Both the position numbers and the translations under genes were made by a program. From NCBI RefSeq assembly GCF_023517795.1, contig NZ_CP082928.1, positions 558,001 through 622,000 on the forward strand: DNA of 64,000 bases. Direction: 5' to 3'. The number at the start of each line of letters is the position of its first letter. Position 1 is the first letter of the stretch. Below, piece after piece: positions 8,985-18,805 of the stretch. The DNA is from Pseudomonas fulva. Lineage in GTDB: Bacteria; Pseudomonadota; Gammaproteobacteria; Pseudomonadales; Pseudomonadaceae. The notes under the pieces were generated by a model. It searched no databases and had not been told where the DNA came from. It saw only the letters and a list, made by a program, of their open reading frames with translations.

Positions 8985-9325
8985 TGTGTGTCATCCATAA
9001 CTGATCAGCTAGATCGCCACCTCGCAAACGTTTGCTATGGCAGCTTGCCGCTGCTATTCGCTAACATCGCCAGCCTATTGAAAAGACTGCACGCCCCCAT
9101 CAAGAGGCGCAGCAGCGATGCAAACGACGGCTGATGGTCGTGCGGCTTGGCAGAGAGGTGTCAGAGGTGACGCTGAAGCGCCCTTCGCGGCTAACGGGGC
9201 GATACGCCCAGGCCGCCCATGTTCCCAGCGCATCAGGGCAATGACCAGTGTTCCCAGGCGCCCGGTTGTTGTCCGCACGTGCATTCACCGTTCATCTCAC
9301 CGCCAGCGGCTTTCCAGGACACGCG
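8985..9325. other. Divergent intergenic region between the EAL and AraC-family genes
   Basis: These 341 bases hold no convincing gene; open frames in it lack ribosome binding sites. The only notable element I see is the perfect palindrome GCAAACGTTTGC at 9024-9035, annotated separately. The region must carry promoters for both divergent genes, but I could not identify clear -35/-10 pairs. Confidence 0.5.
9024..9035. promoter_or_regulatory. Perfect 12-bp palindrome GCAAACGTTTGC, LacI/PurR-family-like operator
   Basis: The sequence GCAAACGTTTGC has the half-site and central CG typical of LacI-family operators (PurR, CcpA, FruR types). It lies 40 bases upstream of the EAL gene start on the minus strand and about 290 bases upstream of the AraC gene. 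No LacI-family gene is in the window, so the cognate regulator is unknown. Confidence 0.35.
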
Positions 9326-10327
9326 ATGTACACAGTGACGAGAAACTGCTTCCAGGTGATGGCGAAGACCTTTCTCGAGCAAGGGGTCGACCCAAGCCAG
9401 CTCGACCAACAATTGCTGCAGGCCTTGAGCAGCGGCGCATCGATCACCTTGGCCCAGGTGTACAGCCTGTTCAGCCAGGCCAGCGAACAGACCGCCAATC
9501 CCGACATCGGCCTCGGCACCTATGCCCATGCCCACCCCAGCGCCCTGGGCGCTCAGTGTTACCCATTGATGTCCAGCCCGACCCTGGGCTGCGCGCTGAA
9601 GCTGATGGTCGACTACCACCCGCTGACCACCAATGGCTCGCACTACCTGCTCGAACAACGCCAGGACACCCTGAAGCTGATCGGCCTGGAAGTCGGCACG
9701 TCGCCGATACCGGCGCCGCGGGCCTTTATCGATGCTGGCGCCGCGCTGACCCTGGGCGTCATCCACTGGCTCACGCCTCATCAACGCCCCCAGCCGCTGG
9801 GCGCCGAGTTCACCTATGCACAGCCGGCCGATACCGGCCGCCTGCGCCAGTTGTTCGGCGACAACCTGCACTTCTCGGCGCCGCACAACAGCCTGATATT
9901 CAAGGCGCGCGACGGTGCCATCGCGCTGCCAACGGCCAATGCGGCGCTGCACGTCATGCATCAGGAATACGCACAATCGCGCCTCGACGACCTGGTCAAG
10001 GGTTCGATCGCCGCGCGCGTGGGGCGCCTGCTCGCGCAACAGCTGACCCTGGGCATCAATCTGGATCTGAGCGCGGCCGCCAGTACCCTGCTGATCAGCA
10101 AGCGCGGCCTGCAGAAGGCACTGGAACGCGAAGCGGTGAGCTTCATCCAGCTGCAGGAAGAGTCGCGCCTGAAGCTGGCGCACAATCTGTTGCGCAACTC
10201 CACGCGCAGCCTCAAGTACATCTCGGCCACCCTCGGTTTTCGTGACCAGAGCAGCTTTCACAAGGCGAGCATGCGCTGGTTCGGCATGCCGCCCAGCCAG
10301 TATCGCAATCACCTGGGCGCCTGCTGA
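9326..10327 (+). CDS. AraC-family transcriptional regulator
   Basis: A 333-residue protein from the ATG at 9326 (MYTVTRNCFQVMAKTFLEQ). The ATG is preceded by AGGA at a good distance, whereas the longer open frame from 9248 has no such signal. The N-terminal two thirds belong to the arabinose-binding-like domain used by OruR/ArgR-type Pseudomonas AraC regulators. The last 100 residues hold the double helix-turn-helix (STLLISKRGLQKALEREAV... and KYISATLGFRDQSSFHKASMRWFGMPPSQYR), ending with the AraC signature. The effector and targets are not evident. Neighbours are the divergent EAL gene and convergent glpT, neither of which obviously belongs with it. Confidence 0.9.
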   Translation: MYTVTRNCFQVMAKTFLEQGVDPSQLDQQLLQALSSGASITLAQVYSLFSQASEQTANPDIGLGTYAHAHPSALGAQCYPLMSSPTLGCALKLMVDYHPLTTNGSHYLLEQRQDTLKLIGLEVGTSPIPAPRAFIDAGAALTLGVIHWLTPHQRPQPLGAEFTYAQPADTGRLRQLFGDNLHFSAPHNSLIFKARDGAIALPTANAALHVMHQEYAQSRLDDLVKGSIAARVGRLLAQQLTLGINLDLSAAASTLLISKRGLQKALEREAVSFIQLQEESRLKLAHNLLRNSTRSLKYISATLGFRDQSSFHKASMRWFGMPPSQYRNHLGAC

Positions 10328-10463
10328 ACGGCGGGCAGCCTGTGCCGCCACGCGCTTGTCACGCGGCACGCCATCGGTGAGGGCAGGAGAAGATGTGGAT
10401 GCCGGGCATCGCGCTTCGGCATGAACAGGCTGGCAGGACACGGGTGACCGCCAGCTGCACGAG

Positions 10464-10499
10464 CCGTCCAACGCGTGGCGGGCGCCACGCGTTGGACGG
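10464..10499. terminator. Long palindrome between the AraC gene and glpT
   Basis: Two 17-base arms (10464-10480 and 10483-10499, CCGTCCAACGCGTGGCG and its complement) are separated by two bases. The hairpin lies between convergent stop codons, directly downstream of glpT (stop at 10505) and 137 bases after the AraC gene. Neither strand has a following T-run, so it is not a textbook intrinsic terminator. It may be a transcript-end stabiliser or a weak bidirectional terminator. Confidence 0.45.
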
Positions 10500-10504
10500 T
10501 GCGA

Positions 10505-11851
10505 TCAGGTCGCCCGCTCTTCGCTAGGCGCCTTCTTGTGCCACAAGGTCGGGATCAGGAACACGATGGCCAGCAGGCACGCGCCGACCAGCAGCACGAA
10601 GCCGCCATCCCAGCCGAAGTGGTCGACCGTGTAGCCCATCGCCGCGCTCGCCGCCACCGAACCGCCGAGGTAGCCGAACAGACCGGTAAAGCCTGCCGCG
10701 GTACCTGCCGCCTTCTTCGGCGCCAACTCCAGCGCGTGCAGGCCGATCAGCATCACCGGGCCGTAGATCAGGAAGCCGATGGCCACCAGCGCCGCCATGT
10801 CGACGATCGGGTTACCCGGTGGGTTCAGCCAGTACACCACGGTCGCCACGGTCACCAGGGCCATGAACACCACGCCGGTCAGGCCGCGATTGCCACGGAA
10901 CACCTTGTCCGACATCCAGCCGCACAACAGCGTGCCGGGAATGCCCGCCCACTCGTAGAAGAAGTAGGCCCAGGAGCTCTTGTCGACGGTGAAGTGCTTG
11001 ACCTCCTTCAGGTAGGTCGGCGCCCAGTCCAGCACGCCATAGCGCAGCAGGTAGACGAATACGTTGGCCAGGGCGATGAACCACAGCATCTTGTTGCGCA
11101 GCACGTACTTGACGAAGATTTCCTTGGTGCTGAATTCCTTCTCGTGGCTGTCGTCGTAGCCTTCGGGGTAGTCGTTCTTGTACTTCTCGATCGGCGGCAA
11201 ACCGACCGATTGTGGCGTATCGCGCATGGTCGCAAAGGCGAAAACGGCGATCAGCATCGCCACCGCAGCAGGGACGTAGAATGCCGCATGCCACTCGTTG
11301 AACAGGCCCATGCCGAGCAGGAACAGCGGGCCGATCAGGCCACCGCCCACGTTGTGGGCGACGTTCCATACCGACACCACGCCGCCACGCTCCTTCTGCG
11401 ACCACCAGTGCACCATGGTCCGGCCACTGGGCGGCCAGCCCATGCCCTGGGCCCAGCCGTTGATGAACAGGAGGATGAACATGATGGTCACGCTGGAGGT
11501 TGCCCAGGGCGCGAAACCGAAAACGAACATCACCCCAGCCGACACCATCAGGCCGAACGGCAGGAAGTAGCGGGGGTTGGAGCGGTCGGAAATCAGCCCC
11601 ATGAGGAACTTCGACAAGCCATAGGAGATGGCGATGGCCGACATCGCCAGGCCCAGCTGCCCACGGGTATAGCCCTCCTCCTCGATCAGGTAGGGCATGG
11701 CCAGCGAGAAATTCTTACGCAGCAGGTAGTAGCCGGCATAGCCGATGAAGATACCGGCGAAGATCTGCCAGCGCAGGCGGCGGTAGGTGCTGTCTATCTG
11801 GTCATCGGGCAGAGGTTCCCGATGGGGGGCAGGACGGAAGAAGGCGAACAT
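10505..11851 (-). CDS. glpT: Glycerol-3-phosphate:phosphate antiporter, MFS
   Basis: A 448-residue organophosphate:phosphate antiporter family member with 12 predicted transmembrane helices. The N-terminal region [31 protein letters not shown] contains the substrate-binding Arg and Lys region known in E. coli GlpT. Family features include [16 protein letters not shown] in loop 2-3, [14 protein letters not shown] and WNVAHNVGG. It imports sn-glycerol 3-phosphate in exchange for phosphate at the inner membrane. UhpT and PgtP are relatives, but the [10 protein letters not shown] segment and overall length point to GlpT. It is monocistronic, with a Pho-box-like repeat immediately upstream. Confidence 0.93.
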   Translation of the reverse strand: MFAFFRPAPHREPLPDDQIDSTYRRLRWQIFAGIFIGYAGYYLLRKNFSLAMPYLIEEEGYTRGQLGLAMSAIAISYGLSKFLMGLISDRSNPRYFLPFGLMVSAGVMFVFGFAPWATSSVTIMFILLFINGWAQGMGWPPSGRTMVHWWSQKERGGVVSVWNVAHNVGGGLIGPLFLLGMGLFNEWHAAFYVPAAVAMLIAVFAFATMRDTPQSVGLPPIEKYKNDYPEGYDDSHEKEFSTKEIFVKYVLRNKMLWFIALANVFVYLLRYGVLDWAPTYLKEVKHFTVDKSSWAYFFYEWAGIPGTLLCGWMSDKVFRGNRGLTGVVFMALVTVATVVYWLNPPGNPIVDMAALVAIGFLIYGPVMLIGLHALELAPKKAAGTAAGFTGLFGYLGGSVAASAAMGYTVDHFGWDGGFVLLVGACLLAIVFLIPTLWHKKAPSEERAT

Positions 11852-11889
11852 CCAAAGGCTCCAGTTCTTGTTTTAGCTGCAGATGCGAA

Positions 11890-11910
11890 TGTGACAGTTA
11901 TGTGACATTT
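11890..11910 (-). promoter_or_regulatory. Candidate PhoB box upstream of glpT
   Basis: Read on the minus strand, two direct repeats TGTCACA are separated by TAAC, giving an 11-base period (ATGTCACATAAC then TGTCACATTC). This matches the Pho-box plan CTGTCAT-N4-CTGTCAT. A -10-like TAAAAC follows about 14 bases after the second repeat, and the glpT ATG is about 39 bases from the box. This suggests induction by phosphate starvation through PhoB. The repeat is seen; the regulation is inferred. Confidence 0.55.
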
Positions 11911-12130
11911 TCATTTGCGAAAATAGCACTCGCTAGTGAAGCGGTAAAGCCAGGAACCTGTTGGAATTCGAACTAAATGAGCGATTCAGACCGAAGGCTG
12001 CGCAAGCTTCGGTAATCCATGCAATAACCGGATGCGCAACCCGCGAGAGGCAGTGAGCCAGGCAGCACGTGAAGGGCACTGCCCCCGCCTGTCAGGCGGC
12101 AAGCAGCGAGGAACCGGCGGGCAGAAACAA
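11911..12130. other. Intergenic region upstream of glpT to the tRNA terminator
   Basis: About 220 bases between the Pho-box-like repeat and the tRNA-Asp terminator. I see no gene and no further strong motif in it. The sequence is moderately AT-rich just before the Pho box (TTTTCATTTGCGAAAATAGC). Confidence 0.4.
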
Positions 12131-12156
12131 GAAAAGCGACCCTAGGGTCGCTTTTC
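12131..12156 (-). terminator. Intrinsic terminator of the Val-Asp-Asp tRNA operon
   Basis: A perfect 26-base palindrome (arms GAAAAGCGACCCT) lies 28 bases beyond the 3-prime end of the last tRNA-Asp. On the minus strand it is followed by a T-rich tail (CTTTTCTTGTTT). The symmetric sequence could also stop plus-strand transcription. Confidence 0.8.
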
Positions 12157-12183
12157 AGGAAACCTGCTCGAGGCAGGTGGATA

Positions 12184-12260
12184 TGGCGCAGCGGACGGGA
12201 CTCGAACCCGCGACCCCCGGCGTGACAGGCCGGTATTCTAACCGACTGAACTACCGCTGC
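12184..12260 (-). tRNA. tRNA-Asp (GTC), copy 2
   Basis: 77 bases including encoded CCA. The cloverleaf has acceptor GCAGCGG/CCGCTGC, anticodon loop CCTGTCACG with GTC, and T-loop GGTTCGAGTCC. It appears identical to the copy at 12358-12434. The short stretch upstream of each copy (GTCGGTGGACTTGCGTCC in plus-strand reading) is also repeated, so the unit arose by tandem duplication. Confidence 0.97.
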
Positions 12261-12357
12261 GTGTCGGTGGACTTGCGTCCATGGAACTCGTGCTTCGTCA
12301 GATGGTAAAGCCTGGCTTTCCCATCACATCCCAGACCTGAGTCGGGGATGGAAAATA

Positions 12358-12434
12358 TGGCGCAGCGGACGGGACTCGAACCCGCGACCCCCGGCGTGAC
12401 AGGCCGGTATTCTAACCGACTGAACTACCGCTGC
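12358..12434 (-). tRNA. tRNA-Asp (GTC), copy 1
   Basis: 77 bases with encoded CCA and the GTC anticodon, identical in structure to the second copy. It is the middle gene of the minus-strand tRNA operon that starts with tRNA-Val. Confidence 0.97.
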
Positions 12435-12471
12435 GCGTCGGTGGACTTGCGTCCGTTTCTCTCAAGGCAAG

Positions 12472-12547
12472 TGGTGGGTGATGACGGGATCGAACCGCCG
12501 ACCCTCTGCTTGTAAGGCAGATGCTCTCCCGGCTGAGCTAATCACCC
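12472..12547 (-). tRNA. tRNA-Val (TAC)
   Basis: 76 bases including CCA. The acceptor stem is GGGTGAT/ATCACCC, the anticodon loop is CTTACAA with TAC, and the T-arm carries GGTTCGATCC. It is the first gene of the tRNA operon, directly downstream of a strong sigma-70 promoter. Confidence 0.97.
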
Positions 12548-12567
12548 TTGGCCTTGCGAGGACGCGA

Positions 12568-12596
12568 AATTTACGCGGGCACCCAACCTAAGTCAA
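12568..12596 (-). promoter_or_regulatory. Sigma-70 promoter of the tRNA-Val-Asp-Asp operon
   Basis: On the minus strand, TTGACT (12591-12596) and TAAATT (12568-12573) are separated by exactly 17 bases. A GC-rich discriminator (TCGCGTCC) precedes the tRNA-Val 5-prime end about 20 bases downstream of the -10, as usual for stringently controlled stable RNA promoters. Confidence 0.85.
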
Positions 12597-12646
12597 GGCC
12601 GGCGTTGAATTTTTTTCAAAAAAGACGCGATGCACCCGATCACGCC

Positions 12647-13407
<761 letters not shown>

Positions 13408-13411
<4 letters not shown>

Positions 13412-14619
13412 AGCGCTTGCAGACCGCGGCTCAGGTCAGCCTTGAGGTCGGCGATATCTTCCAGGCCGACCGCGACGCGAATCAGACTGTCACGAATCCC
13501 GGCATTCTCGCGCTCCTGCGGCGACAGGCGACCATGGGAAGTCGTGGCCGGATGAGCGATGGTGGTCTTGGTATCACCCAGGTTGGTGGTGATGGAGATC
13601 ACCCGCGTGGCGTCGATGAATCGCCAGGCCCCCTCCCTGCCGCCCTTGACCTCGAAACTGACCACGGCGCCGAACGCGCTTTGCTGGCGTGCGGCGAGTT
13701 CATGCTGCGGATGGCTGGCGAGCCCGGCGTAATGCACCTTCTCGATCCCCTCCTGCTGTTCCAGCCAGCGTGCCAGCTCCAGCGCGCTGCTGCAGTGGGC
13801 CTGCATGCGAATGCGCAGGGTCTCCAGGCCCTTGAGGAAGATCCAGGCATTGAACGGGCTGAGGGTCGGCCCGGCGGTGCGCAGAAAGCCCACCACCTCG
13901 GTCATCAGCTTGGCGCTGCCGGCCACCACGCCGCCCATGGCACGGCCCTGGCCATCGATGTACTTGGTCGCCGAGTGCATGACGATGTCCGCGCCGAGCT
14001 TCAGCGGCTGCTGCAGGGCTGGCGTGCAGAAGCAGTTGTCCACCGCCAGCAGCGCGCCGCGCTCATGGGCGATGGCCGCCAGGGCGGCGATATCGACGAG
14101 CTCGGCCAGGGGGTTGGAGGGCGACTCGACGAACAGCAGCCGGGTGTTCGGCTTGAACGCGGCGGCCCAGCCCTCGAGGTCGGCCAGCGGCACATAGTCG
14201 ACCTGCACGCCAAAGCGCTTGAGGTACTTCTCGAACAGGCTGATGGTCGAGCCGAACACGCTGCGCGAGACCAGCACATGATCGCCAGCGCTGCACAGGC
14301 TCATGACGATGGACAGGATCGCCGACATGCCCGACGCCGTAGCGACCGCCTGCTCGGCGCCCTCCATGGCGGCGATACGCTCTTCGAAAGCACGCACCGT
14401 GGGGTTGGTGTAACGCGAATAGACGTTACCCGGCACTTCCCCGGCGAAACGCGCCGCGGCATCCCCAGCGGTGCGGAACACATAGCTGGAGGTCGGGAAC
14501 AGCGCCTCGCTGTGCTCGCCTTCCGGCGTGCGGTGCTGGCCGGCACGGACCGCCAGGGTGTCGAAGCCTACGCCGTCGAGATCGCTGTCGAGCCGACCGG
14601 CTTCCCAATCCTGTGTCAT
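13408..14619 (-). CDS. metZ: O-succinylhomoserine sulfhydrylase
   Basis: 403 residues from the ATG at 14617-14619 ([19 protein letters not shown]); the frame is open 19 codons further upstream, but this start matches known Pseudomonas MetZ. It is a PLP enzyme of the Cys/Met metabolism family that makes homocysteine directly from O-succinylhomoserine and sulfide. Features include [29 protein letters not shown] and the PLP lysine in [12 protein letters not shown]. Its order downstream of purF and cvpA is conserved in Pseudomonas. A hairpin at 14646-14664 lies in its leader. Confidence 0.96.
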
Positions 14620-14645
14620 ATCCTTTTCCTCATCCAGAAAACAGG

Positions 14646-14664
14646 CCGGGCCCAAAGGGCCCGG
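14646..14664 (-). terminator. Hairpin between purF and metZ
   Basis: CCGGGCCC and its complement GGGCCCGG are separated by three bases, and on the minus strand are followed by CCTGTTTTC. It lies 22 bases after the purF stop and 27 bases before the metZ start. It could end part of the cvpA-purF transcript or tune readthrough into metZ. Confidence 0.55.
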
Positions 14665-14686
14665 TTGTTGAATCATTTAACATCGA

Positions 14687-16192
14687 TCAGTTGTTGTACA
14701 GATCGATGATCTCGCTGACCGCTTGCGACTTGGCCTTGTTGCCATCGTTGCGGGCCAGGTCGATGCGATTCAGGTAAGCCTCGTCGACATCGCCGGTGAC
14801 GTACTCGCCGTCGAATACCGCGCTGTCGAACTGTTCGATCTTGATCTTGCCGCCACCGACCGCTTCCTTCAGGTCGTCGAGATCCTGGTAGACCAGCCAG
14901 TCGGCGCCGATCAGCTCGGCCACCTGCTCGGTGGTGCGACCATGGGCGATCAGCTCGTGGGGGCTCGGCATGTCGATGCCGTAGACGTTCGGGTAGCGAA
15001 CGGCCGGTGCCGCGGAGCAGAAATACACGTTCTTGGCACCGGCTTCGCGGGCCATCTGGATGATCTGCTTGCAGGTGGTGCCGCGCACGATGGAATCGTC
15101 GACCAGCATCACGTTCTTGCCGCGGAACTCCAGCTCGATGGCGTTGAGCTTCTGGCGTACCGACTTCTTGCGCGCCGCCTGGCCCGGCATGATGAAGGTC
15201 CGGCCGATGTAGCGGTTCTTGACGAAGCCCTCGCGGAACTTGACGCCCAGGTGGTTGGCCAGCTCCAGCGCCGAGGTGCGGCTGGTATCGGGAATCGGGA
15301 TGACCACGTCGATATCGTGGTCCGGGCGCTCGCGGCGAATCTTGTCGGCGAGCTTCTCGCCCATGCGCAGGCGCGCCTTGTAGACCGACACGCCGTCCAT
15401 GATGGAGTCGGGGCGCGCCAGGTACACGTGTTCGAAGATGCACGGCTTGAGCTGCGGGTTGGGCGCGCACTGGCGGGTGAACATCTGGCCTTCTTCGGTG
15501 ATGTACACCGCCTCGCCCGGCGCCAGGTCGCGGATCAGGGTGAAGCCGAGGACGTCCAGGGCGACGCTTTCGGAGGCGATCATGTACTCGACGCCTTCGT
15601 CGGTGTGGCGCTGACCGAACACGATCGGGCGAATGCCGTTCGGGTCGCGGAAACCGACGATGCCGTAACCGGTGATCATCGCCACCACGGCATAGCCGCC
15701 ACGGCAGCGCTTGTGCACGTCCTTGACCGCGGCGAACACGTCCTCTTCGCTGGGGTTGAGCTTGCCGCGCACGGCCAGCTCATGGGCGAATACGTTGAGC
15801 AGCACCTCGGAATCGGAGTTGGTGTTGACGTGGCGCAGATCCGATTCGTAGATCTCCTTGGCCAGCTGCTCGACGTTGGTCAGGTTGCCGTTGTGCGCCA
15901 GGGTGATGCCGTACGGCGAGTTGACGTAGAACGGCTGGGCCTCGGCCGAGCTGGAGCTGCCCGCGGTCGGGTAGCGCACATGGCCGATGCCCATGTGGCC
16001 GACCAGGCGCTGCATGTGGCGCTGCTGGAAGACGTCGCGCACCAGGCCGTTGTCCTTGCGCAGGAACAGGCGCCCTTCATGGCTGGTGACGATACCGGCA
16101 GCATCCTGGCCGCGGTGCTGGAGGACGGTGAGGCCGTCATACAGCGCCTGATTGACGTTCGATTTACCGACGATACCGACAATGCCACACAT
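14687..16192 (-). CDS. purF: Amidophosphoribosyltransferase
   Basis: A 501-residue enzyme for the first committed step of purine synthesis (PRPP plus glutamine to 5-phosphoribosylamine). The start is the ATG giving MCGIVGIVG, so that Cys2 becomes the N-terminal nucleophile after Met removal; an in-frame ATG three codons earlier would hide it. The Ntn glutaminase domain (about 2-230) has [10 protein letters not shown] and GIGHVRY. The PRTase domain carries the PRPP loop [12 protein letters not shown] near residues 362-373. It lies between cvpA and metZ on the same strand, an order shared with other Pseudomonas and, for cvpA-purF, with E. coli. Confidence 0.98.
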   Translation of the reverse strand: MCGIVGIVGKSNVNQALYDGLTVLQHRGQDAAGIVTSHEGRLFLRKDNGLVRDVFQQRHMQRLVGHMGIGHVRYPTAGSSSSAEAQPFYVNSPYGITLAHNGNLTNVEQLAKEIYESDLRHVNTNSDSEVLLNVFAHELAVRGKLNPSEEDVFAAVKDVHKRCRGGYAVVAMITGYGIVGFRDPNGIRPIVFGQRHTDEGVEYMIASESVALDVLGFTLIRDLAPGEAVYITEEGQMFTRQCAPNPQLKPCIFEHVYLARPDSIMDGVSVYKARLRMGEKLADKIRRERPDHDIDVVIPIPDTSRTSALELANHLGVKFREGFVKNRYIGRTFIMPGQAARKKSVRQKLNAIELEFRGKNVMLVDDSIVRGTTCKQIIQMAREAGAKNVYFCSAAPAVRYPNVYGIDMPSPHELIAHGRTTEQVAELIGADWLVYQDLDDLKEAVGGGKIKIEQFDSAVFDGEYVTGDVDEAYLNRIDLARNDGNKAKSQAVSEIIDLYNN

Positions 16193-16220
16193 GTGACGCA
16201 ACCCCTACTCAGTGAAACGA

Positions 16221-16787
16221 CTATTTACCGGTGCCGACAGGAGAAGCCCCCTGCAGCACCTCTTTGAACGGCAGCTCGACCGGCTCGCGTATACCGCTGG
16301 CCAGCCACTCGCTGGACACACCCAATATGAGGTTCTTCGACCAATCTGCAACCAGCAGAAAATGCGGCAGCAAGGCCGACTGCTGCCACCAGCTGTCCTG
16401 CTGCACCGGCCCCAGGCTGAGCAGCCCGACCGCCACCACGACCAGCAAGGCCCCGCGGGCGGCGCCGAACACCATGCCCAGGAAGCGATCGGTGCCGGAC
16501 AGGCCGGTGACCCGGATCAGCTCGCCGATCAGGTAGTTGATCAGCGCACCGACCAGCAGCGTCAACACGAACAAGATCACGCAGGCAGCGATGACGCGGG
16601 CGGACGGGGTTTCGATATAGGCGCCCAGGTGCTGCGACAGCGCGCCGCCGAACATCCAGGCGACCACGCCGGCGATGATCCAGGTGACGAGCGACAGGGC
16701 TTCCTTGACGAAGCCTCTGCTCAGACTGATCAGACTCGAAACGGCGATGATGGCGATGATCGCCCAATCGACCCAGGTGAATGCCAC
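16221..16787 (-). CDS. cvpA: CvpA family inner-membrane protein
   Basis: A 188-residue protein with four hydrophobic segments (about residues 5-25, 28-50, 63-85 and 103-122) and the family pattern WVDWAIIAIIAVSSLISLSRGFVKEA at the N-terminus. The homologue is needed for colicin V production and for envelope-stress tolerance in enterobacteria; its molecular role is not settled. It is placed 28 bases before purF, as in many gammaproteobacteria. Confidence 0.93.
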   Translation of the reverse strand: MAFTWVDWAIIAIIAVSSLISLSRGFVKEALSLVTWIIAGVVAWMFGGALSQHLGAYIETPSARVIAACVILFVLTLLVGALINYLIGELIRVTGLSGTDRFLGMVFGAARGALLVVVAVGLLSLGPVQQDSWWQQSALLPHFLLVADWSKNLILGVSSEWLASGIREPVELPFKEVLQGASPVGTGK

Positions 16788-16866
16788 GATGCAGGCTACC
16801 GATGGAAGAGGCGCTGCATTTTAGCAGAGCCCTGCCCATCGGTTAAGCGCGGATGCGTGCGATGCG

Positions 16867-17514
16867 TCAGTTGCTTTCCGGCTGGAAGCGCACCACGAAG
16901 CCATTGAGCTTGTGCTGACGGTTGAGCTGGTCACGCAGGCGATCGGCCTCGACACGCTCGACCAGTGGCCCGACGAACACCCGGTTCATGCCATCGGCCG
17001 TGCGGATATAGGCGTTGTAGCCCTGGGCGCGCAGGGTCTTCTGCAGCGTTTCGGCGCCCGGACGGCTGGACAGGCTGGCCAGTTGCACCGACCAGCTGAC
17101 CGGCAGGCTGTTGACGTCCAGACGCTCGACCGGCGCCTTTTGCGGCGGCGGCGCCACCTCGGCCGGTTTGCTCGGCGTAGGCTGGGCAGCCGGAGGCGGC
17201 GTGGGCGCTGGTGGCTCGCTGGCCGGCAGCTCGACGATGGGCTGCTCGACCGGCGCCTGGGCTTGCGCCTGCTCGGCCGGCGCGCCGTCACCCGGCACCG
17301 GCTCCTGAGGCAGCTCCTGGGGATCGGGCACGATCACCGGCTGCATTTCGATCTCCGGGGTGACCGGTTTGGCGGGAATGCTCGGCGCATCGACCACCAC
17401 GTGCCGCAGCTCGTCGGGACGGGAAAGCAGCATCGGCAGGAAAATCACCGCCAACGCGACCAGTACCAGTGCGCCGACGATACGTTGCTTGGTTCCACTA
17501 TCCAGCATTGCCAT
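16867..17514 (-). CDS. SPOR-domain protein, DedD-like
   Basis: About 215 residues. A short cytoplasmic head precedes one transmembrane segment (RIVGALVLVALAVIFLPMLL, about residues 10-30). A long Pro/Ala/Glu-rich periplasmic linker follows, and a C-terminal SPOR domain (about 138-213, VSWSVQLASLSSRPGAETLQ...) binds denuded septal peptidoglycan. This is the layout of DedD, a non-essential divisome protein. Start choice is open between ATGs at 17514 and 17508. Either way the gene overlaps the end of folC, so translation is coupled. Confidence 0.88.
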   Translation of the reverse strand: MAMLDSGTKQRIVGALVLVALAVIFLPMLLSRPDELRHVVVDAPSIPAKPVTPEIEMQPVIVPDPQELPQEPVPGDGAPAEQAQAQAPVEQPIVELPASEPPAPTPPPAAQPTPSKPAEVAPPPQKAPVERLDVNSLPVSWSVQLASLSSRPGAETLQKTLRAQGYNAYIRTADGMNRVFVGPLVERVEADRLRDQLNRQHKLNGFVVRFQPESN

Positions 17515-18805
17515 CCTGCACATCCTCCTGGGCGTAGCGCTCCAGCCACATCAGGGCTTCGGCCACGCAGAAAAAAGACCCAAAGAGCAGAATTTCATCC
17601 CCTGCCGCGGCACGTTCGCACTGCGCTTCGAGGGCGCTGGCGACATCGCCATGGGCCTCGACCTGGGCACCACGGGATACCAGGTGCGCCTGCAGCTCGG
17701 CGGCAGGACGCGAGCGCTCGCTGGGCAGGGTCGTCACCGCCCAATGGGCGATATCGGCCAGCAGCGGCGTCACCACGCCGGGCAGCTCCTTGTCGGCCAA
17801 CAGGCCGAATACCGCCAGGCGCCGCCCGGCACAGGCGCGCGCCTGCAGCCGACCGGCGAGAAACTGCGCGGCATGGGGATTGTGCCCCACGTCGAGCAAC
17901 AGAGTGAGGGACTTGCCGCGCCAGTTCAAGTGACGACGATCCAGGCGACCGGTCACCCGGGTGGCCTGCAGGGCATCGGCGATTTTCTCGGCGTCCCAGG
18001 GCAGGTCGAGCAAGGCGTAGGCCTGCAGCGCCAGCGCGGCGTTTTCCATGGGCAGGTCGAGCAGCGGCAGGTCGTCCAGGCGCAGCACCTCGCCAACAGC
18101 CGTGAGCCCGTACCAGCTCCAACCCGACTCGTTGACGCTCAGGTCGAAATCCCGGCAACGCAGGAACAATGGCGAATCGAGTTCGGCGACTCGCTCGAGC
18201 AGCGGCAGCGGCGGATCGAAATCACCACACAGCGCCGGTTTGCCTGGCCGCATGATGCCGGCCTTCTCGAAGGCCACCGACTCCCGGGTATCGCCCAGCC
18301 AGTCGGCATGGTCGACACCGATGCTGGTGATCAGCGCGAGATCGGCATCGATCAGGTTGACCGCGTCCAGGCGCCCGCCCAGGCCGACTTCGAGCACCGC
18401 CACATCCAGCCTGGCGCGCTCGAACAGCCAGAACGCGGCCAGGGTGCCCATCTCGAAATAGGTCAGCGAGGTGTCGCCACGGGCCGCCTCGACGGCCGTG
18501 AAGGCCTCGCAGAGGCCGGCATCGCTGGCCTGCTCGCCATCGATCTGCACCCGCTCGTTGTAACGCAGCAGGTGCGGCGAGCTGTACACCCCGACCTTCA
18601 GGCCCTGGGCGCGCAGCAGCGACGCGACAAAGGCACAGGTCGAGCCCTTGCCATTGGTGCCGGTGACGGTGATCACCCGCGGCGCCGGTCGGCCAAGGCC
18701 GAGGCGTGCCGCGACCTCGCGGGAGCGCTCCAGGCCCATGTCGATGGCGCTTGGATGCAGACGCTCCAGGTACGCCAGCCACTCGGCCAGGGAGCGCTGG
18801 GTCAT
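17498..18805 (-). CDS. folC: Bifunctional dihydrofolate synthase / folylpolyglutamate synthase
   Basis: A 435-residue Mur-ligase-family enzyme. The P-loop [18 protein letters not shown] lies at about residues 45-62. The omega-loop and folate-binding segments [16 protein letters not shown] and [12 protein letters not shown] are present, as is the DVGHNPHAA motif near 314. It adds L-Glu to dihydropteroate and extends folylpolyglutamates. Its ATG overlaps the accD stop (18802-18805), and its 3-prime end overlaps the SPOR gene. The accD-folC-dedD arrangement is the same as in E. coli. Confidence 0.96.
   Translation of the reverse strand: MTQRSLAEWLAYLERLHPSAIDMGLERSREVAARLGLGRPAPRVITVTGTNGKGSTCAFVASLLRAQGLKVGVYSSPHLLRYNERVQIDGEQASDAGLCEAFTAVEAARGDTSLTYFEMGTLAAFWLFERARLDVAVLEVGLGGRLDAVNLIDADLALITSIGVDHADWLGDTRESVAFEKAGIMRPGKPALCGDFDPPLPLLERVAELDSPLFLRCRDFDLSVNESGWSWYGLTAVGEVLRLDDLPLLDLPMENAALALQAYALLDLPWDAEKIADALQATRVTGRLDRRHLNWRGKSLTLLLDVGHNPHAAQFLAGRLQARACAGRRLAVFGLLADKELPGVVTPLLADIAHWAVTTLPSERSRPAAELQAHLVSRGAQVEAHGDVASALEAQCERAAAGDEILLFGSFFCVAEALMWLERYAQEDVQDGNAG

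Noticed and set aside
6750..9134. A 794-codon plus-strand frame across the chemoreceptor and EAL genes
   Set aside because: It is a shadow: both minus-strand genes have intact domain motifs, and the plus translation is His/Gln/Arg-rich without known domains.
9233..10471. A 412-codon minus-strand frame opposite the AraC gene
   Set aside because: It is antisense of a gene with a clear AraC helix-turn-helix and has no recognisable domain.
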